The notes under the pieces: model-generated
Told to the model about the DNA's origin: nothing
Databases searched by the model: none
What the model saw: the letters and a program-made list of their open reading frames with translations, nothing else
Program-made: the position numbers and the translations under genes
Assembly (NCBI RefSeq): GCF_021608185.1
Contig: NZ_JAKIHN010000002.1
Location: 248,001 to 312,000 of the forward strand
DNA: 64,000 nt
Source: Flavobacterium anseongense
GTDB taxonomy: Bacteria; Bacteroidota; Bacteroidia; Flavobacteriales; Flavobacteriaceae
Direction of reading: 5' to 3'
In this document: one piece after another, positions 11,069-19,590 of the stretch
Position numbering within the stretch: the stretch's first letter is position 1
How the letters are laid out: every line of letters starts with the position of its first letter

Positions 11069-11086
11069 TTTTTTTATTTAGATCTC

Positions 11087-11659
11087 ATGAAAAATGCATT
11101 ACTATTTTTTGCTCTAGCTATTTTGTTATCTTGTTCTTCGACAAAACAAATACCTTACAGTAAGTGTCCGTCTATGGATGAAAATAATTATGAAAGCATT
11201 TTGGAAGATAAATTTAAGACCGTCATAAAAAATGATACAATAGAGTTAAATGAAATTAAATTTTTATGTGTTCGAACTGCTTTCTATTTAGACAAAGGAA
11301 TGTTTGATAGATTTGGGAAATGGCATCAAACAATTCACCCCGATGGTAAAACACCATTTTTATTGTGGCAAAGAGTTAGGCTATTTCCTAACGATACAAC
11401 CAAATTTACTGTCGCTACAAGAGGATATGAAGGTTTAGAAACAATAAATACTTCTGTTTTAGTTTTTGATGAAAATAACAAAGATTTATTAACTGCTAAT
11501 TCAGAATATAAATCAAAACTTATTGAATATTTTTCAAATATGATACATACAAACGACAAACGAAAAAAAGACTTTTATGAGCACTTTTGGAAAGAAATTG
11601 ATCCAGCCCGTTGGGAAGAATTAGAAAAATATAGAAAATTAGGACTACCTACATATTAA
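11087..11659 (+). CDS. Putative lipoprotein of unknown function
   Basis: A 190-residue protein with a short hydrophobic signal and a lipobox (LLSC, Cys16), so probably lipid-anchored in the envelope. The remainder is hydrophilic with no recognised domain. It fits snugly between tsaD (18 bp upstream) and rsmE (1 bp downstream), so it is probably co-transcribed. Since tsaD and rsmE are housekeeping genes, this lipoprotein may be an accessory insertion in the run. I do not recognise the family. Confidence 0.7.
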   Translation: MKNALLFFALAILLSCSSTKQIPYSKCPSMDENNYESILEDKFKTVIKNDTIELNEIKFLCVRTAFYLDKGMFDRFGKWHQTIHPDGKTPFLLWQRVRLFPNDTTKFTVATRGYEGLETINTSVLVFDENNKDLLTANSEYKSKLIEYFSNMIHTNDKRKKDFYEHFWKEIDPARWEELEKYRKLGLPTY

Positions 11660-11660
11660 A

Positions 11661-12368
11661 ATGCAACTATTCTACAATCCAAATATCACTGAAACCCAAA
11701 CTTCCTTTGTTTTTGACAAAGAAGAAAGCAAACATATAATTAAAGTACTTCGTAAAAAAGAAAGCGATATTTTACACGTTACAAATGGTTTAGGTTTTTT
11801 ATTTACAACCAAAATTACCATTGCTTCAGATAATAAATGTACCGTAAAAATTGTTTCTTTTGAAAAACAGCAAGCGTCAAAATTCCATTTGCATTTAGCT
11901 GTTGCGCCAACCAAAATGAACGAACGCTACGAATGGTTTTTAGAAAAAGCTACCGAAATTGGAATTCAGGAAATCACACCAATTATCTGTGAGCATTCCG
12001 AAAGAAAGGTAATCAAAATAGATAGATTTCAGAAGATTTTAGAATCAGCTATGAAGCAATCTTTGCATTATTATTTACCAAAATTAAACGAACCAATCTC
12101 TTTTAAAGATTTTGTCAAAACTCAAAATTCCGGACAATTGTTCATCGCGCATTGCGAGGAAACAGCTAAGAAATCGTTGAAAAATGAATTAAAACCCAAT
12201 GAAGATGTAACCATACTCATTGGTCCTGAAGGCGATTTTTCTGTTAAAGAAATCCAACAGGCTATTGCTGCTAATTTTATTCCTGTATCTTTGGGAACAA
12301 CACGTTTACGTACAGAGACCGCAGCAATAGTAGCTTGTCATAGTGTAGTTTTTAAGAATGAAGCATAA
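11661..12368 (+). CDS. rsmE: 16S rRNA (uracil1498-N3)-methyltransferase
   Basis: Methylates U1498 of 16S rRNA using S-adenosylmethionine, a SPOUT-class enzyme with a trefoil knot. The 235-residue product shows an N-terminal PUA-like segment (HIIKVLRKK at 25-33), the KATEIG motif (96-101), the SAM-binding IGPEGDF (187-193) and LGTTRLRTETAA (211-222) in the knot. The start follows the upstream lipoprotein stop directly and the end overlaps the region just before the DUF4159 gene, consistent with translational coupling. Confidence 0.95.
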   Translation: MQLFYNPNITETQTSFVFDKEESKHIIKVLRKKESDILHVTNGLGFLFTTKITIASDNKCTVKIVSFEKQQASKFHLHLAVAPTKMNERYEWFLEKATEIGIQEITPIICEHSERKVIKIDRFQKILESAMKQSLHYYLPKLNEPISFKDFVKTQNSGQLFIAHCEETAKKSLKNELKPNEDVTILIGPEGDFSVKEIQQAIAANFIPVSLGTTRLRTETAAIVACHSVVFKNEA

Positions 12369-12375
12369 CGAATTT

Positions 12376-13014
12376 ATGAGAAAACTGACTTATCTTTTTT
12401 TATTGATTTCAGCAGTAAGCTTTTCCCAGGAAATTGCATTGCTAAAATACAGTGGCGGTGGCGATTGGTATGCCAATCCAACTTCATTACCCAATTTGAT
12501 AAAATACTCGAATCAAACGATTAATACTAATATCAAATCAAAAGCAGCCACAGTTGAACCCGGAAGTTCTGAAATCTTCTCCTACCCTTTCGTGCACATG
12601 ACCGGTCATGGCAATGTCGTTTTTAGCGATGCCGAAATCATCAACCTTAGAAACTATTTACTTTCCGGTGGATTTCTTCATGCCGATGACAATTATGGCA
12701 TGGATCAATACATACGCAGAGAAATAAAACGTATTTTTCCTAACAATGATTTAATCGAAATACCGGCAAATCATCCTATTTTTCAAAAACCAAATGTTTT
12801 TGCCAATGGATTACCAAAAATCCATGAGCATGATGGCAAACGTCCACAAGCATTTGGAATTTTTGTAGACAACCGATTAGTGTTACTCTACACTTCTGAA
12901 TGTGATTTGGGCGATGGTTGGGAAGATCCTGAAGTTCACAATGACCCAAAAGAAGTGCGCGAAAAAGCATTGAAAATGGGTGCTAATATTTTGAACTACA
13001 TCTTCAATAATTAA
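12376..13014 (+). CDS. DUF4159 domain-containing secreted protein
   Basis: A 212-residue protein with a signal peptide (MRKLTYLFLLISAVSFSQE) that likely exports it to the periplasm. The body matches the DUF4159 pattern: a GGGDWYANPTSLPNL segment, FVHMTGHG and LLSGGFLHADDNYGMD. DUF4159 domains resemble glutamine-amidotransferase-like folds, but no activity is established. The ATG at 12376 is preferred over 12358 because it begins the signal peptide directly; the earlier start would overlap rsmE by 11 bp. The 196 bp that follow hold a TTTAGCA/TGCTAAA hairpin (13109-13125) and a short GC-richer patch (about 13158-13196) with no gene. Confidence 0.85.
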   Translation: MRKLTYLFLLISAVSFSQEIALLKYSGGGDWYANPTSLPNLIKYSNQTINTNIKSKAATVEPGSSEIFSYPFVHMTGHGNVVFSDAEIINLRNYLLSGGFLHADDNYGMDQYIRREIKRIFPNNDLIEIPANHPIFQKPNVFANGLPKIHEHDGKRPQAFGIFVDNRLVLLYTSECDLGDGWEDPEVHNDPKEVREKALKMGANILNYIFNN

Positions 13015-13210
13015 ACATATAGTTTTTTTCTCTCATTTTTGATTAAATAATTAGCAAATTATAAAAAATGATGTTGTTCATCGATTTGTTGAAAAGTAGC
13101 CTTACTTTTTTAGCAAACTGCTAAATTATTTCCTAAAATTGTGCTAATTAATTAACCACCCGAGGCGAAGCCGAACTGTTTGGAACGCAACGGAAAAAAA
13201 CCAAATAAAA

Positions 13211-14170
13211 ATGAAAAAAATCTGTTTGTCGTTAGCCGTTATGCTTACGATGTTTTCCTGCCAAAAAGAAGATGATTCACAAACTACGGCTAAAGCATCA
13301 AAAAGAGCCTGTGCTTCTCAGGAAGTACTGGAAAGACAATTAAAAGAAAATCCGGAACTGGCTGTGAAGATGAATCAAATCGAAGAGTTTACTGAAAATG
13401 CTTTACGAAACCCAAACCAATATCGTTTGGTAAATGGCAAAATTGAAATTCCGGTTGTGGTAAATGTATTATACAGAACAACCGCTGAAAACCTTTCTTT
13501 AGCTCAGATTCAATCTCAAATTGATGTTTTAAATAAAGATTTTAATGCTCAAAACTCCGATTACAATCAAGTTCCGACTTTATTTGCCGGTGTAAAAGCA
13601 AATGTTGGAATCTCATTTGTTTTAGATCAGGTTATCAGAAAAGCAACTACCAAATCTTCTTGGGGAACAAGAGATGCTATTAAAAAATCGAAACAAGGTG
13701 GATTAGATCCAACGAGTCCAACCACAAAATTAAACTTTTGGGTAGGAAAAATTGGTGGCGGAATTTTAGGTTATGCCCAGTTTCCTGGTGGTTCATCAGC
13801 TACTGATGGTGTTGTGATTGACCCATTGTATTTTGGTGTTTACAGCAATTCGAGTTCAAGCTATCCTTATAACTTAGGAAGAACGGCTACTCACGAAGTG
13901 GGTCACTGGTTAAATCTTCGTCACATTTGGGGAGATGCAACCTGTGGAAATGATTTAGTTGCTGATACGCCATCGCATAACGCACCAAATTATGGCAACC
14001 CAACTTATCCACATTACAGCACTTGTTCAGGAACTCCGGTTGAAATGACCATGAATTATATGGATTATACTGATGACAGAGGAATGTATATGTTCTCTGT
14101 TGGTCAAAAAGCCCGTATGGATGCCATCTTTGTTTCTGGTGGAGCGAGATTTTCTTTTGCACAACCATAA
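13211..14170 (+). CDS. M43-family (pappalysin-like) zinc metalloprotease lipoprotein
   Basis: An extracytoplasmic zinc protease, 319 residues. The signal peptide ends in the lipobox MFSC (Cys17). The metzincin signature HEVGHWLNLRH gives zinc ligands His228, His232 and His238 with catalytic Glu229, and the Met-turn MNYMDY is at 281-286. The length and the C-terminal end just after the catalytic domain mean there is no T9SS sorting domain, unlike many flavobacterial M43 enzymes, so surface or periplasmic lipid anchoring is more likely. It is followed by a terminator at 14195-14225. Confidence 0.88.
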   Translation: MKKICLSLAVMLTMFSCQKEDDSQTTAKASKRACASQEVLERQLKENPELAVKMNQIEEFTENALRNPNQYRLVNGKIEIPVVVNVLYRTTAENLSLAQIQSQIDVLNKDFNAQNSDYNQVPTLFAGVKANVGISFVLDQVIRKATTKSSWGTRDAIKKSKQGGLDPTSPTTKLNFWVGKIGGGILGYAQFPGGSSATDGVVIDPLYFGVYSNSSSSYPYNLGRTATHEVGHWLNLRHIWGDATCGNDLVADTPSHNAPNYGNPTYPHYSTCSGTPVEMTMNYMDYTDDRGMYMFSVGQKARMDAIFVSGGARFSFAQP

Positions 14171-14194
14171 TAATTATTTATATAAATTTGATAT

Positions 14195-14225
14195 AAACTC
14201 GTCTTCATCGGCGAGTTTTTTTTTT
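14195..14225 (+). terminator. Rho-independent terminator after the M43 protease
   Basis: Stem AAACTCG (14195-14201) with CGAGTTT (14212-14218), a 10-nt loop, and a T-run continuing to 14225. Confidence 0.75.
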
Positions 14226-14248
14226 ATTTTTAATGAAATTTATTACCC

Positions 14249-15427
14249 ATGGATAAATCCATTTTATCGGAAGAAATTCAAGAGTTTATTGCTTCAAATA
14301 TAAATGCTGATGTATCTAAATTGGCGTTGCTGAAAAACAAATTTTCAAATGTGGATTGGACAACAATTCTAAATCAAATTGCAGCCAAACAAAAAGCCAA
14401 AACCAAACTTCCTACCTGGTTTCACACTTCGAATATTTATTATCCAAGTAAAATTTCGGTGGAGCAGACGTCTTCCGAAAAAACAGCGGAATACAAATCA
14501 CAATTGGTTTCCGGGGATAAGCTTATTGATTTGACGGGTGGTTTTGGTGTGGATGATTTCTATTTTTCCAAAAAAGTAAATCAGGTTACGCATTGCGAAA
14601 TCAATCCTGAATTATCCAAAATTGTGGCTCATAACTTTAAACTATTACAAATACAAAACATTGAATGTCTTGCTGGCGATAGTACTGAAATTCTGGCTAA
14701 TTTAAATCGAAAATTTGACTGGATTTATATTGATCCTTCCCGAAGAAATGATGTTAAAGGCAAAGTATTTATGCTTAAAGATTGCTTGCCAAATGTTCCT
14801 GAATTGCTTGATTTTTATTTTGAATCTGCCAATAACATCATAATTAAAACTGCTCCAATTCTTGATATTACTGCCGGATTATCCGAATTGAAAAGCGTAA
14901 AAGTCATTCACATTGTTGCGCTTGAAAATGAAGTGAAGGAACTGCTTTGGATTTTAGAAAAGGATTATTATAAAAACATTCAAATCGTTAGCTGCAACCT
15001 GACAAAAGATACAACAGAAACATTTACTTTTGAACTCGGAAATTCATTCATTTCAAATTATAGTCTGCCTAAAAAATATGTTTACGAACCTAATGCTGCG
15101 ATAATGAAATCGGGTGGATTTGATGAAATTACGGCAAATTTTAATGTTGAAAAACTGCACCAGCATTCGCATTTATTCACTTCGGATATGTTGATTGATT
15201 TTCCGGGAAGAGTATTTGAAATTGAAAACAGCTTTGAGTACAACAAACAAAACATGAAATCATTTTTAGAAAACAAAAAAGCCAACATTACTACACGGAA
15301 TTTTCCGGAAACGGTAGAAAACATTCGCAAAAAATGGAAAATTAAAGATGGTGGAACTATGTATTGTTTTTTTACAACTGATGCAAATAATAATAAAATA
15401 GTTTTACTTTGCGCCAAATTAAAATAG
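14249..15427 (+). CDS. Class I SAM-dependent methyltransferase with THUMP-like C-terminus
   Basis: A 392-residue predicted methyltransferase. The SAM-binding loop reads LIDLTGGFGVDDFYFSK (about residues 91-107), and the later FDWIYIDPSRR is a DPPY-like catalytic strand end. The family is annotated in Bacteroidota as a THUMP-like-domain methyltransferase; the substrate (probably RNA) is not known. It starts 24 bp after the terminator T-run of the previous gene and is followed after 3 bp by a secreted protein gene. An ATG within the first 30 bases after the terminator leaves little space for a promoter, so read-through from upstream is possible. Confidence 0.8.
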   Translation: MDKSILSEEIQEFIASNINADVSKLALLKNKFSNVDWTTILNQIAAKQKAKTKLPTWFHTSNIYYPSKISVEQTSSEKTAEYKSQLVSGDKLIDLTGGFGVDDFYFSKKVNQVTHCEINPELSKIVAHNFKLLQIQNIECLAGDSTEILANLNRKFDWIYIDPSRRNDVKGKVFMLKDCLPNVPELLDFYFESANNIIIKTAPILDITAGLSELKSVKVIHIVALENEVKELLWILEKDYYKNIQIVSCNLTKDTTETFTFELGNSFISNYSLPKKYVYEPNAAIMKSGGFDEITANFNVEKLHQHSHLFTSDMLIDFPGRVFEIENSFEYNKQNMKSFLENKKANITTRNFPETVENIRKKWKIKDGGTMYCFFTTDANNNKIVLLCAKLK

Positions 15428-15430
15428 ATA

Positions 15431-16000
15431 ATGAACAAGATAATTTTAGCCCTATTTCTTTTTACCGACCTAATTGCATTTGCTCAAAAGCCATGCGAAA
15501 TAGATACCAATGTTAGCGATAGTTTAGGCACTTATAAATCAACCAAACAATTCATCATTTTTGAGAGAAGCTTTGCAGGCAATTCTACAGATATCTTTTT
15601 TTCATTAGCAAACAACAACAACATTTTAAGCCTTGAAACACAAATACTAAGAAGAAGCAGCGGTTTTGTTAACGCTTATTGTTTTAATTCAAGTTCACGC
15701 ATTTATTTGCAATTAAATAATGGTAAAATTGTGACTTTGCTTTATGTAGGAAATGATACTTGCGGCACTTTAATTCAAAATGAAAGTAGTCTAAATAGCC
15801 GAATTATGATAGGTTCATTTGTGTTCTCAAAAGAAAATTTTGATGAGTTAAAAGTATCGCCTGTAACCTTTATGAGAATAAAATTTGCCGGAGAAACAAT
15901 TGATTATCCTTTTAAAACAGAATTCACGGCCGAGCTCGACAAAAAGACCTATCAACCCGAAAGTTACTTTATCAACTATCTAAAGTGTGTTGAAAATTAA
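15431..16000 (+). CDS. Secreted protein of unknown function
   Basis: A 189-residue protein with an N-terminal signal peptide ending near FAFAQ (about residue 19). The remainder is a beta-rich sequence with a few Cys residues and no recognised domain. It lies 3 bp after the methyltransferase and its stop codon overlaps that of the convergent VanX-like gene by 4 bp. I do not recognise the family. Confidence 0.65.
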   Translation: MNKIILALFLFTDLIAFAQKPCEIDTNVSDSLGTYKSTKQFIIFERSFAGNSTDIFFSLANNNNILSLETQILRRSSGFVNAYCFNSSSRIYLQLNNGKIVTLLYVGNDTCGTLIQNESSLNSRIMIGSFVFSKENFDELKVSPVTFMRIKFAGETIDYPFKTEFTAELDKKTYQPESYFINYLKCVEN

Positions 16001-16656
16001 TCAGCGCAACGCCATTTCTGGTTAGAAACTTCGTCTTTATTACTTCCGTTTAAATTATAATGCCACCATTCTGAATCAAATGATTTGAAGTTGTGCTGCA
16101 GCATAATTTCTTTTAGAAACTTTCTGTTAGCCAAAATTTCTTCTGAAAGGTTTTGATACTTATGGCTGGCTTCTTCTCCAAAGAAATCAAATTTGGTTCC
16201 CATATTTACTTCTACACCAAGCGAATCAACCAGTGAAATATCGACTGCACCACCACGATTGTGAATCGAACCTTTCTTCGGATTGGCTACAAAATTAGCA
16301 TCAGGGACGATTTTCCACATCTTTTTCTGAATAGCTTTTGGCCGATAACAATCGTAGAGTTTTATTCTGAAGCCTTTAGTTAAAAACGATTTATTGGCTT
16401 CCAATAAAGCCTTCACAGTTTTCACCCGAAGGAAACATTCATCGCAAGGATATACTTTTTCTTTGAGGAAATTATCAGCTGTGGCATATTTCATATCAAA
16501 CACAAAATCGCTGCTGTAATTTCTAAGATTGACAAAAGCATTGCTGTCATTTTCCTTAGTTATATCTAGTAAAGCTGGTGATTTTTTTGAATCAAGATAG
16601 GTTGATTTGCAGGACAACAATAAACCAATCAGCAACAAACAAATTATCTTTTTCAT
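15997..16656 (-). CDS. D-alanyl-D-alanine dipeptidase (VanX/DdpX-type, M15D) lipoprotein
   Basis: Hydrolyses D-Ala-D-Ala, probably for cell-wall dipeptide recycling outside the cytoplasm. The 219-residue product has a lipobox (LLLSCKS, Cys16) and M15 zinc-site motifs: SIHNRGGAVDISLVD, with the His and Asp ligands, and SEWWHYNL, with the catalytic Glu and third His ligand. The ATG at 16656 is chosen because it starts the signal peptide directly; an in-frame ATG at 16674 would overlap the NDH-2 stop. It is the last gene of a rhodanese/NDH-2/dipeptidase run. Chromosomal VanX homologues are common and do not by themselves indicate vancomycin resistance. Confidence 0.88.
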   Translation of the reverse strand: MKKIICLLLIGLLLSCKSTYLDSKKSPALLDITKENDSNAFVNLRNYSSDFVFDMKYATADNFLKEKVYPCDECFLRVKTVKALLEANKSFLTKGFRIKLYDCYRPKAIQKKMWKIVPDANFVANPKKGSIHNRGGAVDISLVDSLGVEVNMGTKFDFFGEEASHKYQNLSEEILANRKFLKEIMLQHNFKSFDSEWWHYNLNGSNKDEVSNQKWRCAD

Positions 16657-16660
16657 AATT

Positions 16661-17965
16661 CTAAACTTCATCACTCGTAAACGTAATAAAACTTTTCTTT
16701 TTAAATGGTCTGATGATTAATCGTCCTTCGCGGTCAAAACGAATATAATTATAAACCCAATTGAGGAAAACAACAGCTTTGTTTTTGAATCCAATCAACG
16801 AAAACAAATGCACAAACATCCATACAAACCAGGCAAAAATGCCACTAAAATGATAATGCGGTAAATCGACAACTGCCAAATTTCTGCCAATGGTTGCCAT
16901 CGAACCCTTATCATTGTATTCAAAAGGCGTCATTGGTTTTTTATGAATAAGTTTAATCAGGTTTTCTCCCAATAATTTTCCCTGCTGAATTGCCGGTTGC
17001 GCCATCATAGGATGCCCTTGCGGATAGTCCTCTGATTCCATCGAACAAATATCACCAATGGCAAAAACATTGCTATAACCAACCACTTGATTGTATTGGT
17101 TTACCCTAATTCGTTCTACTTTTTCAACTAACGATTTAGCATCTAATCCGGGAATTTTAGCTCCTTGAACTCCGGCTGTCCAAATTACAGTAGCAGAATC
17201 AAAGCTTAAATCGGTATTGGTGCTTATCGTTCTTCCATCGTAATTGGTTACGCGAACATTTTTCCAAATTTTCACACCTAAATCCAGTAGAAATTTTTCA
17301 GCCGCTTGCGATGATTTCTCGCTCATTGTATTCAAAATCCGGTCACCGCTTTGAATAAGGTTAATTTCCATTTTATCGATATCCAAATCGGGATAATCTT
17401 TTTGAAGAATGGCTTTTTTCATTTCGGCCAAAGCTCCGGCAAGCTCTACACCTGTTGGTCCGGCTCCAACCAAAACAAAATTGATTAACGTATTTCTATC
17501 CGCTTCATTTGTTGTTAAAACCGCTTGTTCAAAATTTTCCAAAATCAAACTACGAATATTTAACGATTGTGGAATGGTTTTCATTGACATCGAATAGCGT
17601 TCGATTTCTTTATTGCCAAAATAATTAGTTTTGGAACCCGTAGCAATGATTAGATAATCGTAATTCAAATCCCCAATTTCGGAAATTATTGTTTGGTTTT
17701 TGGTGTCAATTTCCTTGACGGATGTCAATCGGAAGAAGAAATCATTATACTCCTGAATGACTTTCCGAATCGGATAAGCAATCGAACCGGCTTCTAATCC
17801 GCCCGTGGCCACCTGATATAATAAAGGTTGAAAGGTGTGGTAATTGTGTTTGTCGATCAGTACCACCTGAACATTCTTATTTCGAAGTTTTTTGGAAATT
17901 GCTATTCCGGCAAAACCGCCACCAATAATAACAACACGAGGTTTTTTTGAAGTTGGAATGTTCAT
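16661..17965 (-). CDS. ndh: Type II NADH dehydrogenase (NDH-2)
   Basis: A peripheral-membrane flavoprotein that passes electrons from NADH to quinone without pumping protons. The 434-residue sequence has the FAD-binding VVIIGGGFAGIAISKKL near the start, the NAD-binding NFVLVGAGPTGVELAGALAE in the middle, and a FAIGDIC motif (second FAD contact). The C-terminus is hydrophobic and aromatic-rich (AWFVWMFVHLFSLIGF) and ends in basic residues, as expected for membrane anchoring. It follows the rhodanese gene by 9 bp and precedes the VanX-like gene by 4 bp, so the three are probably one operon. Confidence 0.92.
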   Translation of the reverse strand: MNIPTSKKPRVVIIGGGFAGIAISKKLRNKNVQVVLIDKHNYHTFQPLLYQVATGGLEAGSIAYPIRKVIQEYNDFFFRLTSVKEIDTKNQTIISEIGDLNYDYLIIATGSKTNYFGNKEIERYSMSMKTIPQSLNIRSLILENFEQAVLTTNEADRNTLINFVLVGAGPTGVELAGALAEMKKAILQKDYPDLDIDKMEINLIQSGDRILNTMSEKSSQAAEKFLLDLGVKIWKNVRVTNYDGRTISTNTDLSFDSATVIWTAGVQGAKIPGLDAKSLVEKVERIRVNQYNQVVGYSNVFAIGDICSMESEDYPQGHPMMAQPAIQQGKLLGENLIKLIHKKPMTPFEYNDKGSMATIGRNLAVVDLPHYHFSGIFAWFVWMFVHLFSLIGFKNKAVVFLNWVYNYIRFDREGRLIIRPFKKKSFITFTSDEV

Positions 17966-17974
17966 TTGACTTGT

Positions 17975-18295
17975 TTAATTTTCATCTCGAAAAGCAACAT
18001 TGCCTTTCCATTTCATAAATCCGCCTTCCAGATTAAAAGTGTTTTCAAAACCCATTTGGTTCATAATGGCACATGCCTGCGCACTTCTTGCACCTGCTTT
18101 ACAATAGACATAATAGTTTTTGGTTTTGTCTAATTCGTCTAATTTATAAATAAAACCTTGACCCTTATATATATCATTTAAAACGGCATTCGGAATAATT
18201 CCTTCATTCCACTCTTCTTCTGTTCTAACATCCAGGATAACCGCATTAGGATCGTTTTCTAATTTTGTTTTCCATTCTTCTTGTGATAAATTCAT
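17975..18295 (-). CDS. Single-domain rhodanese-like protein
   Basis: A 106-residue single rhodanese domain without a signal peptide. It has the VILDVRTEEEWNEGIIPNA entry motif and the active-site loop YCKAGARSAQA, whose Cys would carry a persulfide in sulfur transfer. The sulfur acceptor is unknown. It is the first gene of the NDH-2 run; the -7-like element TATATTTG (minus strand, 18316-18323) lies 20 bp upstream of the ATG, but no clear -33 element was seen. Confidence 0.88.
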   Translation of the reverse strand: MNLSQEEWKTKLENDPNAVILDVRTEEEWNEGIIPNAVLNDIYKGQGFIYKLDELDKTKNYYVYCKAGARSAQACAIMNQMGFENTFNLEGGFMKWKGNVAFRDEN

Positions 18296-18401
18296 CGCTT
18301 CTAATTTTTGAATAACAAATATACTTTATTGTTAATTTAAATCCCATTGATTAAAGAGCAAACTTCTACTCTACTAAAAAATTAACAAAAAAATAACAAA
18401 C

Positions 18402-18448
18402 ATTTGTATATACAAATAAAAATATGTTATACATTTGTATCTACAAAT
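18402..18448 (+). promoter_or_regulatory. Two palindromic operators overlapping the marR promoter
   Basis: A perfect 16-bp palindrome ATTTGTATATACAAAT (18402-18417) and a one-mismatch copy ATTTGTATCTACAAAT (18433-18448), with starts 31 bp apart, close to three helical turns. The first contains a TTTG -33 element (18403-18406). The second contains the last part of an exact TAnnTTTG -7 element, TACATTTG (18430-18437). The spacer is 23 bp. Dimeric MarR proteins bind such palindromes, so this is inferred to be the autoregulatory site of the next gene. Confidence 0.8.
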
Positions 18449-18463
18449 ATTGTACTGGTAATT

Positions 18464-18922
18464 ATGAAAATAGAAGACGTGATAAAATCAACAGTAACAT
18501 TAGATGATTCCAAAAAAGTCATACTAAATATTATGTTTACCCAAAACGTTATCAATGACAAGTTTACCGAAATAATGAAGCCTTATGATTTATCGGGAGA
18601 ACAATATAATGTTTTGAGGATACTACGGGGTCAAAAAGGTTGTCCTGCTAATATGTGCATCATTCAGGAACGAATGTTAGCCAAAAACAGCAACACTACC
18701 CGACTGATAGACAAATTACTTTTAAAGGATTTTGTAACTCGTGAAGTTTGCCCTGATAACCGCAGAAAAATAGAAGTCATGATTACACAAAAAGGATTAG
18801 ATGTTCTAAATGAATTAGATCCATTTGTACTGGAGCACGAACAACTTTTTGCCAAAAACCTAACTCAAGCCGAGTTGGAACAATTGAATACCTTATTAGA
18901 AAAATACAGAACATTAAAATAA
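18464..18922 (+). CDS. MarR-family transcriptional regulator
   Basis: A 152-residue winged-helix regulator. The central region (LSGEQYNVLRILRG, then NMCIIQERMLAKNSNTTRLIDKLLLKDFVTRE, then the wing CPDNRRKIEVMITQKG) follows the MarR fold order. A Cys-containing stretch (KGCPANMC) in the DNA-binding half could be a redox sensor, but this is speculation. The ATG at 18464 is chosen; an upstream extension to 18404 would translate the operator DNA. It heads an operon with a nitroreductase and a YceI protein and probably represses its own promoter through the two palindromes. Confidence 0.92.
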   Translation: MKIEDVIKSTVTLDDSKKVILNIMFTQNVINDKFTEIMKPYDLSGEQYNVLRILRGQKGCPANMCIIQERMLAKNSNTTRLIDKLLLKDFVTREVCPDNRRKIEVMITQKGLDVLNELDPFVLEHEQLFAKNLTQAELEQLNTLLEKYRTLK

Positions 18923-18934
18923 TTAATTACACCT

Positions 18935-19567
18935 ATGACAAATTTTATAAAAAACGCCAACTGGCGTTACGCCACCAAAAAATTTGATGCTACAAAAAAA
19001 GTGTCAGCAGAAGATTTAGAAACTTTAAAAGAAGCGATTCGTTTATCAGCTTCGTCTTATGGGCTACAACCATACAAAGTTTTAATTATTGACAATCCCG
19101 AATTAAGAGCGCAATTGCAACCGGCAGCTTGGGGACAGTCGCAAATTGTAGATGCTTCTCAATTATTAATATTTGCAAATATTACTGACTTTGGTGATGC
19201 TCAAATTGACACTTATTTGGAGAATATTTCAGAAACCAGAGGAATTCCGGCTGAAGCCATACAAGGATATGGTGATTTTATGAAATCAAAAATTTCAACA
19301 CTTCCGGTTGAGAAAAGAAATACTTGGACAGCTAAACAAACCTATTTAGCTTTGGGCAATCTTTTAAATGCTGCAGCCGAATTAAACATTGATGTAACAC
19401 CAATGGAAGGATTTGAACCTGAAAAAGTTAACGAAATCCTTGGTCTGGACAAATTAGGACTAAACGCTTCTTTAATAGCAACTGTTGGTTACCGTCATGA
19501 AGAAGATGCAACCCAACACTATGTTAAAGTGCGCAAATCAAACGAAGAATTATTTATCAATTTATAA
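18935..19567 (+). CDS. NAD(P)H-dependent nitroreductase-family oxidoreductase
   Basis: A 210-residue FMN-dependent reductase of the nitroreductase (NfsB-like) fold. The N-terminus (NWRYATKKFDATKKVSAEDL...RLSASSYGLQPYKVLI) matches the Arg/Lys-Ser FMN phosphate-binding pattern of the family. The TWTAKQTYLALGNLLNAAAEL helix is also typical. Likely substrates are quinones or nitroaromatics, the usual targets of MarR-controlled reductases. It lies 12 bp after marR and 23 bp before yceI. Confidence 0.9.
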   Translation: MTNFIKNANWRYATKKFDATKKVSAEDLETLKEAIRLSASSYGLQPYKVLIIDNPELRAQLQPAAWGQSQIVDASQLLIFANITDFGDAQIDTYLENISETRGIPAEAIQGYGDFMKSKISTLPVEKRNTWTAKQTYLALGNLLNAAAELNIDVTPMEGFEPEKVNEILGLDKLGLNASLIATVGYRHEEDATQHYVKVRKSNEELFINL

Positions 19568-19590
19568 TCAATACTTAAATATTAAAAACA

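Noticed and set aside
15997-16656. Vancomycin-resistance interpretation of the VanX-like gene
   Set aside because: No vanH, vanA or regulatory genes are nearby; a lipoprotein dipeptidase for wall recycling is the simpler reading.
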